In this document: positions 57,346-64,000 of the stretch, piece after piece | Layout of the letters: each line of letters starts with the position of its first letter | Numbering within the stretch: the first letter of the stretch is position 1 | Made by a program: the position numbers and the translations under genes | Notes under the pieces: generated by a model | What the model was told of the DNA's origin: nothing | What the model saw: the letters and a program-made list of their open reading frames with translations, nothing else | Databases searched by the model: none | DNA from: Molanna angustata | Lineage: Eukaryota; Arthropoda; Insecta; Trichoptera; Molannidae | Direction: 5' to 3' | Length of the DNA stretch: 64,000 nt | Assembly: GCA_963576475.1 (NCBI GenBank) | Contig: OY754970.1 | Span: 25,355,091 to 25,419,090 of the forward strand

Positions 57346-59455
57346 ATTGCTCTTTCATTTTCTTTTTTTTTTCCATAATTTTGTTTTCTAAGAAACAAAT
57401 AATAGGTACTTGTTGCTAATTATTATTTGTGTTCTTCCACTGGAATAGATAGTTTCTGTTGTTGGTACATATTTTTTGACAATGTGGTATAAAAAAGAAA
57501 CTTCAAGTAATTAGAGTTCACGTGTTTTGAACAAAAACAATTTTATTATATTGTTTAGGCCTCTATTCTTTTAAATTGATGATATTGTTCATTTTCATCC
57601 AATTCAGTAGGTATTGTACAGGAACAATTCGAAATAAAAAAATGTGAAAACAAAACATTGGGTACGAAAAATATACCTAATTATTGCCGAAGGTAAAACA
57701 AAATCAACAATATTTATACAATGTACAAAAGTTACAAAAATATACATTTTAAAAGAAAAATGTAAAATATTGTTTAATACACGAAGGTGGCATGAAATGA
57801 TTTTTTTTCTCCTTAATTTCATAGCTAATTTTGTTAATTTATATTTTTTATAATATGAAATTCGTTGTTTGAAAAAATATAAAATGATTGAAGATACGAA
57901 GGAAATACTCGGAAGTTATTTTTATGTCTCTGTTAATAAATGTCACAAAAAAAAAATGTTAGATCATATTTATTTTTTACATTCAAGTGTGAAATAAGAA
58001 ATATTATTTTTATAATTCCTAATAAAATTTATGCCTTAATGAATTACTTACATAGGACTAAAATCATTATTTTTCAAGCTACTAAAAATATTTGATGTTG
58101 TGTATAAAATTTAAGACGTTTTGATTTTAGCGATTTAGACACAGTTAATATTGTTTAAAATTTAATTCAAATTAAGTTTGTTTAGAATAAATGAACATGA
58201 AAATTTTTGTTTAAGTATATTTTAACAGTTACAAATTAACAGTAACAGTGAAATCATCTGCAAGGTTTAGAGTTCTTCGGACTCTTCCTATGTTCTTTAT
58301 GTTTTCTATCAGAGTTTCGGAAGGGGCCTTTATTTAGCCCCCATTAGCAGAACGGGTGGTAGTGGAGGAAGAACATTAACAAATCAAACTCAACAAATTC
58401 CACTCGACTTTGTATTGTTAAGTATAATTTGGTATAAAATATAACTAATAGTTCATTTGCAAAATCTATATCATGTATTTGTTTTTATTTATATATTTTA
58501 AAATATGGGCAACGTACAAAAAATTAAATTTTACAATATAATAAATAAGTAATTGTAATTTAATCAGCCCACCTTTAATTTCGTGTAACTAGTAGGTACT
58601 CACTGCTGGTAACAAAACGATGAATTAATTAATTGTCGTTCAGATAGAAAAAATAAAAATTTGTAGAAGTAAAAACAGAGCGGTTTCATTTTAAATAAGA
58701 TCATTGTTGGGTCATTTTGATAATACCTACCTACTATTGTGGATGTAGGTGGTTTTTTTTTGTTACATATTTCATTTCGATTTCAAACATCAGTGGGAGC
58801 AACATCAGTTGCCATTTTTTTTCGCATTGTTACATCAGTAACCATTTATAATTTGTTTAAAAAAGTTCTCATTCAATTTGTACCATATTTGTATCATTAG
58901 AAATCTGTGATAGTGAATTTGGGTGTAAGTTCGCAAAAAGAAGCCTATCCTAATTTCTCTTCCAACTCCAATTCCCGAATTCCTTTCTCCAAGGCTTCGG
59001 TGGATTGGGATCTGCAAGAAGGGTAAGTGCTACCAAACTGTAGTTCTGATTTGTCCGTAGTGTTGATTCATTTATTTGCAATACAGTCCACCATTTAACA
59101 TACATATGTTTGGTCACTTCTCCGGATAATTTTGTCGTTTTGTTTTAAATTCATACGGACAGAGCAGAATTGCAGTGGTTTATTTATTGTACATGCACAT
59201 GGTCACAGATTTCGTCAGATAATTTTGTATTAATATTCTTTGTTGTAATTAATATTTGCCATTAATATTTGCATTGTGTCAAATTTTTGTAACAATAAAT
59301 TTGCAAAAAGTTGTAGTTTTACTGTGGTAAGATCATTTACACTTCTTGTCTTTGATTGGTCAGCCATCTTAGTCGCCATCTTGTTTTGTCATTTTGTTTA
59401 CATTTGATTTTTTGACAGTTGTTCGTTTACAGATTGATCTTGACACTTAGCTACA
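57346..59455. other. NOS intron sequence and BEL/Pao leader
   Basis: 57346 to about 58700 shows nothing recognisable. Somewhere between 58700 and 59455 the 5' LTR and leader of the BEL/Pao element must lie; since the 3' LTR is outside the window the borders cannot be fixed. A good donor-like GAAGGGTAAGTG at about 59020 and an acceptor-like TTTACAG at about 59426 could make a spliced leader. Confidence 0.4.
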
Positions 59456-62400
59456 ATGTCAGCATTTATCATTTATAAACTCGCAAAGCGAGAGTTAGTC
59501 GCCTTGCTTAACTTGTCAAAGTGTGCCATAATTGGGTCAGCTAAAGATGTCAAGAGTTTTGAAATAGGATTTAAAGAATTGGAGGAAATTAAAGCCAAAT
59601 TTGTTCAAGCTCATATTGACATTGAATCTGAATCTAAAGATTTTGATGAGAAAAATCATTATGTGGAATATGATAGTTTCATGTCAATGTACAAGGAAAT
59701 CAAATATGTATACTATGACATATTTTCTGAAAGTAAAATTGCTAACCAACAGAAAGGAGGTAACAGTTTAAAATTACCAATACTTGAAATACCTAAATTT
59801 TCTGGGAAAGCAACAGAGTGGATAAACTTCAATAATCTCTTCAAATCCATGATTGATGAAAACTGTTCACTTGGAAATGTACAGAAGATGCAATATTTAG
59901 TGAGTTTATTAGGCATTGAACCGTTACGTCTCGTCAAGCATTTGCCATTATCTCCGGAAAACTATAGTGTAACGTATCGTATTTTGATAGAAAGATACGA
60001 AAACAAACGTCTCATAGCTGACGCACATATTGATCATATATTGAATTTCTCGTTCAATAAAAACAAGGAAAACCTTCGAGCATTTGTTGACATACTTAAA
60101 GAGAATACGTTTGGATTGGATTCACTGGGATTTCCTGTAAAAGAATGGTCATTTTTATTACTGAATATTGTACTTAGAAAATTATCAATTGATATTAGAA
60201 CAAAATTTGAGTTGACCGTTGAACACAACACGGTCCCCACCTTTAACGAATTGCTAAAATTTTTAGAAAATCATTGTGGTATATTGGAGGTTTTACCAAC
60301 CTCTAACAATTCATTGACGAAACACAGAAATCAGGCAACCAAAGTATTCGTTACTGGTATATCCTCAGAAGAAAATCATCATTGTATTTGTTGTAGTTCA
60401 AAGACTAACCATCCTATCTATCATTGTTCCAAATTTCTGTCATTGGCTCCAAAGGAAAGGTTTGAACTAATCAAACAATACAGATTATGTATCAATTGTC
60501 TACAGAGAGGACATAGATTGAATTTATGTAAATCAAAGTCATCTTGCAAGCAGTGCAATGGAAAACACAACAGTTTATTGCATTTTATTCCCAAAATTAC
60601 TCAACCATCGGATCCGAGCTCACCTGCGACTAATCAACCTGAACCTTTTGTGACTGCCAGTTGCCTTCGACAGAGGGCCAGAATGGTAGAGTTACTGTCA
60701 ACTGCAACAATCATCGTACAAGGACAGGCAGGTAAAGCACATTGCTTGCGTGCTTTACTAGATACAGCCAGTCAATCAAATTTCATTTCACTTAAAGCTT
60801 GTAAATTATTAGGTTTAAATACCTACAGTAAAAATGTTTCCATACAAGGAATTGGAATGTCTAACAACACAATTCATACAGGAGCATCCTTTACATTCTA
60901 TTCAAAGTTTAATAATAGAATGACATATCAGATAGATGCTTTAGTGTTAGATAAAATTACACATTGTTTACCCAGTTGTGAAGTACAAACATCATTTTTA
61001 GAATACCTAAATCACTCTCAATTGGCGGATGAAAAGTTTGGTATCCCAGGAGAAATAGATGTCTTATTGGGAGCCTCAGTATTTGCCAAATTATTAAGAC
61101 CTGGACTTGTTGAGGGTCCAACTGATTTGCCAATAGGTATTAACACTGTTTTGGGGATCGTAATTATGGGAAGCATCCCTGTTATACCAAAAAGTGAATC
61201 CATAAAATCTAATGATGTAACACTTTGCGTATCATCCTTAGAACATCATCTTCATCAATTCTGGGAAATCGAAGACATACCAAATCAACATTATCAATCG
61301 GAAGATGACAAGACATGTGAAGAAGTATTTAAATCACAAACATATTGCAATCCATCGGGACGTTTTGTAGTTCCATTACTATTGAAAAATGATTATAATA
61401 CATTAGGATCTTCAGAACAAAATGCTTTATTGCGTTTTCATCGATTAGAAAGAACTCTCAAATTCAAGCCAGAATTGCAGAGAGATTACATTGCATTCAT
61501 GAGAGAGTATGAAACTCTTGGTCATATGAGAGAGCTGTCAATGTCAGAACACTCACTCACAAAATATTTGATACCACATCACTGTATTATCAAACCTCTT
61601 AGCTCCACTACAAAACTTCGCGTTGTTTTTGATGCCAGTTCACACACAACGTCAAATAAGTCATTGAATGATGTTGTTTTCGTTGGACCAAAACTACAAT
61701 CGGATATTATTCACTTGATTTGTAGTTTCAGAATGTTCAAAATAGCTTTTACATCTGATATTTGTAAGATGTATAGACAAATCCTAATTCGAGAAGAAGA
61801 TCGTCCTTACCAAAGGATATTGTGGCGTGAGTCTCCAGACGAACCCCTTAAGCAATACGAATTAAACACTGTTACATATGGTGTTGCTTCTTCACCCTTC
61901 TTAGCAATACGGACACTGAACGAGTTAGCGGTCAGAGAAAAACATAATTTTCCAAGAGCGTCAAAAATAATATTGCAAAATGTATATCTAGATGATATTC
62001 TGAGTGGTGGGCAAACTGTGGATGATGCATTGTCCATAAGGAACGAACTCATTTCATTACTCAAATTGGGATGTTTTGAAGTGCGTAAATGGGCGAGTAA
62101 TTCACAAGATTTTCTCAGTGATCTTCCTGAGGATCATCGGGAGGTTCCATTGAGTTTGAATTTGGGTTCTGACGGCGGAATCAAAATTCTTGGGATATAT
62201 TGGAATCCTAATAGTGATTCATTCACCTACCAAATAACATCACCAGAGATGATTGCCACCAAAAGAAATATTTTATCCTGTGTAGCACGTATATTTGATC
62301 CACTAGGGTGGATCTCGCCTGTTATCTTTGTGGCAAAATGTTTACTCCAAGAATTATGGAAGCTTGGATTGGAATGGGATGACCCTACGCCTGATAACAT

Positions 62401-64000
62401 CCAAACCAGGTGGGAAAATCTTATGTCAAATCTTCATAATTTAGCATTTTTAGATATACCTCGTCATCTTGGAAACATACAGAACTGTTATTTGGTTGGA
62501 TTCTCAGACGCTTCAAATTTAGGTTATGCTGCCGTAGTATATTGTTGTTCAAATATTGATACTTCAAATCCAGAAGTGCGATTATTACTGGCTAAAACTA
62601 AAGTCGCACCTCTCAAAACGTTGTCGATACCTCGTCTTGAACTTTGCGCTTCGCACTTGTTATCAAAATTATTGTCATATACATATAATCATTATAAAGA
62701 TGAAATACCTATTGATAGGACATTCGCATTCACTGATTCATCTATTGTTTTAGCATGGATTAAAACACCATCATACTTGTTAAAAACTTTTGTCGCGAAT
62801 CGAGTTTCACAAATCAGCGATAAAGTTCCAATTGATAGTTGGTATCATGTGAGATCATCAGATAATCCTGCAGATCTTGGGTCCAGGGGATTGTCACCCA
62901 CATGCATTGTAGATTCGTTATTATGGTGGAATGGACCATCGTGGCTCTCAACCCCACTTGAGTATTGGCCAATTGCTAGTAACGTCAATATAAGCATGGA
63001 AGATCTTCCAGAAAGGAAATCACCAGATATTCCTACTGTTTTAGTCATTCAACAGAATATGGAAGACTTCAATATATTTTATAGATATTCATCGTTTACC
63101 AAATTGGTGAATGTTACAGCATGGTGTTGTCGTTTCAGTCGGAATTGTCGATTATCATCTTGCAAGCGAAATGTTAATAAACATTTGAATCTCTGTGAAA
63201 TTTCAGCAGCACGTTCCATATTAATCAAATACATTCAGTCTATTTGTTTTCGTGATGAAATAATTGCATTGAATCGCAGTGATAAATTAAAATCTTCAAT
63301 ACGGAACCTTGCACCGTTTTTGGATGATGTTGGTGTCATACGTGTAGGAGGTCGATTGCGACACTCCAATCTTACGGAAAATGCTAAACACCCAATCTTG
63401 TTGCCAAAGAATCATGTATTAACCAATTTACTGATAGATCATTATCATAAAATATATTTACACATTGGATCTAGAACACTGCAATCAGTACTCAGTCAAC
63501 AATTTTGGATTGTATCTGCACGTAATACCATTCGAAAGAGATTGCGTAAATGTTTGACTTGCTTTAAAGCAAATCCACGTAAAATTCAACCTTTTATGGG
63601 TGATATTCCATCATCTCGATTTCGTGAAGGTCGTGCATTTTTGAATGTCGGTATTGATTATGGAGGATATTTTCTTAGTAAAGAAAGCAGACGACGTGGT
63701 GCGAAGCAGCTGAAAACATATTTATGTTTGTTTGTCTGTTTGTCGACTAAAGCTGTTCACCTTGAATTGGTTTCGGATTTAACAACGGAAGCCTTTCTAG
63801 CTGCTTTGGACCGTTTTGTTGCTAGAAGAGGAATTTGTGAAAATTTGTTTAGTGATTGTGGTACTAATTTTATCGGTGCCAATAAACATTTGGATGAACT
63901 TTGCAAATATTTACATACCAGAGAGTGCCATGATAATCTCACTCAGTTCATGTCAATTCGTAACATAAATTGGCATTTCAGTCCGCCTTCTGCCCCACAT
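59456..64000 (+). CDS. BEL/Pao retrotransposon Gag-Pol polyprotein, runs off the right edge
   Basis: ATG at 59456, preceded by an in-frame TGA at 59441, then 1515 open codons to the last base. Order: a Gag N-terminal part of the DUF1759 type (IPKFSGKATEWINF at about residue 110), a CCHC knuckle C345-x2-C348-x4-H353-x4-C358 plus a second Cys/His cluster, an aspartic protease with DTAS at residue 436, a reverse transcriptase with YLDD at 844-847, an RNase H with FSDAS at D1018, an integrase zinc-binding region around residues 1320-1380, and an integrase core with D1401 and D1467; the third catalytic Glu is beyond the edge. YLDD replaces the commoner YVDD, and the second Asp is followed by Cys-Gly instead of Asn-Gly. 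No break seen, so it may still be able to move. It lies in the same direction as NOS, behind exon g. Confidence 0.95.
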   Translation, partial: MSAFIIYKLAKRELVALLNLSKCAIIGSAKDVKSFEIGFKELEEIKAKFVQAHIDIESESKDFDEKNHYVEYDSFMSMYKEIKYVYYDIFSESKIANQQKGGNSLKLPILEIPKFSGKATEWINFNNLFKSMIDENCSLGNVQKMQYLVSLLGIEPLRLVKHLPLSPENYSVTYRILIERYENKRLIADAHIDHILNFSFNKNKENLRAFVDILKENTFGLDSLGFPVKEWSFLLLNIVLRKLSIDIRTKFELTVEHNTVPTFNELLKFLENHCGILEVLPTSNNSLTKHRNQATKVFVTGISSEENHHCICCSSKTNHPIYHCSKFLSLAPKERFELIKQYRLCINCLQRGHRLNLCKSKSSCKQCNGKHNSLLHFIPKITQPSDPSSPATNQPEPFVTASCLRQRARMVELLSTATIIVQGQAGKAHCLRALLDTASQSNFISLKACKLLGLNTYSKNVSIQGIGMSNNTIHTGASFTFYSKFNNRMTYQIDALVLDKITHCLPSCEVQTSFLEYLNHSQLADEKFGIPGEIDVLLGASVFAKLLRPGLVEGPTDLPIGINTVLGIVIMGSIPVIPKSESIKSNDVTLCVSSLEHHLHQFWEIEDIPNQHYQSEDDKTCEEVFKSQTYCNPSGRFVVPLLLKNDYNTLGSSEQNALLRFHRLERTLKFKPELQRDYIAFMREYETLGHMRELSMSEHSLTKYLIPHHCIIKPLSSTTKLRVVFDASSHTTSNKSLNDVVFVGPKLQSDIIHLICSFRMFKIAFTSDICKMYRQILIREEDRPYQRILWRESPDEPLKQYELNTVTYGVASSPFLAIRTLNELAVREKHNFPRASKIILQNVYLDDILSGGQTVDDALSIRNELISLLKLGCFEVRKWASNSQDFLSDLPEDHREVPLSLNLGSDGGIKILGIYWNPNSDSFTYQITSPEMIATKRNILSCVARIFDPLGWISPVIFVAKCLLQELWKLGLEWDDPTPDNIQTRWENLMSNLHNLAFLDIPRHLGNIQNCYLVGFSDASNLGYAAVVYCCSNIDTSNPEVRLLLAKTKVAPLKTLSIPRLELCASHLLSKLLSYTYNHYKDEIPIDRTFAFTDSSIVLAWIKTPSYLLKTFVANRVSQISDKVPIDSWYHVRSSDNPADLGSRGLSPTCIVDSLLWWNGPSWLSTPLEYWPIASNVNISMEDLPERKSPDIPTVLVIQQNMEDFNIFYRYSSFTKLVNVTAWCCRFSRNCRLSSCKRNVNKHLNLCEISAARSILIKYIQSICFRDEIIALNRSDKLKSSIRNLAPFLDDVGVIRVGGRLRHSNLTENAKHPILLPKNHVLTNLLIDHYHKIYLHIGSRTLQSVLSQQFWIVSARNTIRKRLRKCLTCFKANPRKIQPFMGDIPSSRFREGRAFLNVGIDYGGYFLSKESRRRGAKQLKTYLCLFVCLSTKAVHLELVSDLTTEAFLAALDRFVARRGICENLFSDCGTNFIGANKHLDELCKYLHTRECHDNLTQFMSIRNINWHFSPPSAPH

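Noticed and set aside
61807..63942. Several - strand open frames of 60-85 codons
   Set aside because: They are shadows of the BEL/Pao polyprotein on the + strand.

Overview
The window is nuclear DNA from an arthropod, most probably an insect. It is strongly AT-rich and the only host gene that can be followed with confidence is the middle part of a nitric oxide synthase (NOS) gene on the + strand. Seven exons (22457-22548, 24075-24216, 27817-27956, 38504-38678, 46831-47012, 47421-47535, 55537-55782) join in one open frame of 364 codons with GT-AG borders and matching phases. They run from just after the (unseen) heme-cysteine region of the oxygenase domain through the calmodulin-binding segment into the start of the FMN-binding flavodoxin domain. 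The start of the gene, the heme ligand exon and most of the reductase lie outside the window or were not found. The wording of the exons is close to insect NOS; the order of insect cannot be fixed from this sequence.

The six introns (0.4 to 10.5 kb) and both flanks are packed with mobile-element debris. 1-22456 (upstream flank or an upstream NOS intron) holds a Penelope-type inverted repeat, a hairpin MITE, a broken THAP-domain relic, a 5'-truncated RTE-like LINE with its target duplication, a tandem array with a 320-base period, and several LINE pieces. The introns hold at least three tRNA-derived SINE families, C-terminal scraps of CR1/L2-like, R1/jockey-like and RTE-like LINEs, Helentron-type (HINE/DINE-like) elements around 39.2-43.7 kb with a hAT element nested in one, a TTAA-flanked foldback element at 50.25-50.94 kb, and a Penelope-like element with a GIY-YIG endonuclease frame between 110-base inverted repeats at 54.2-54.95 kb.

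The right end (59456-64000) is a BEL/Pao LTR retrotransposon with an unbroken Gag-Pol frame of 1515 codons leaving the window, lying in sense orientation behind the last visible NOS exon. It is the youngest-looking element here.

No rRNA gene, functional tRNA gene, CRISPR array or bacterial-type operon was seen. The nearest things to something new are the recurring inverted-repeat structures that share a hammerhead-ribozyme-like core (1.2, 39.0 and 54.9 kb), the Helentron-like family, an unclassified ~1 kb element family opening with GAGTGGGTTGTGGCCAAC, and layered insertions whose empty sites are present elsewhere in the same window.
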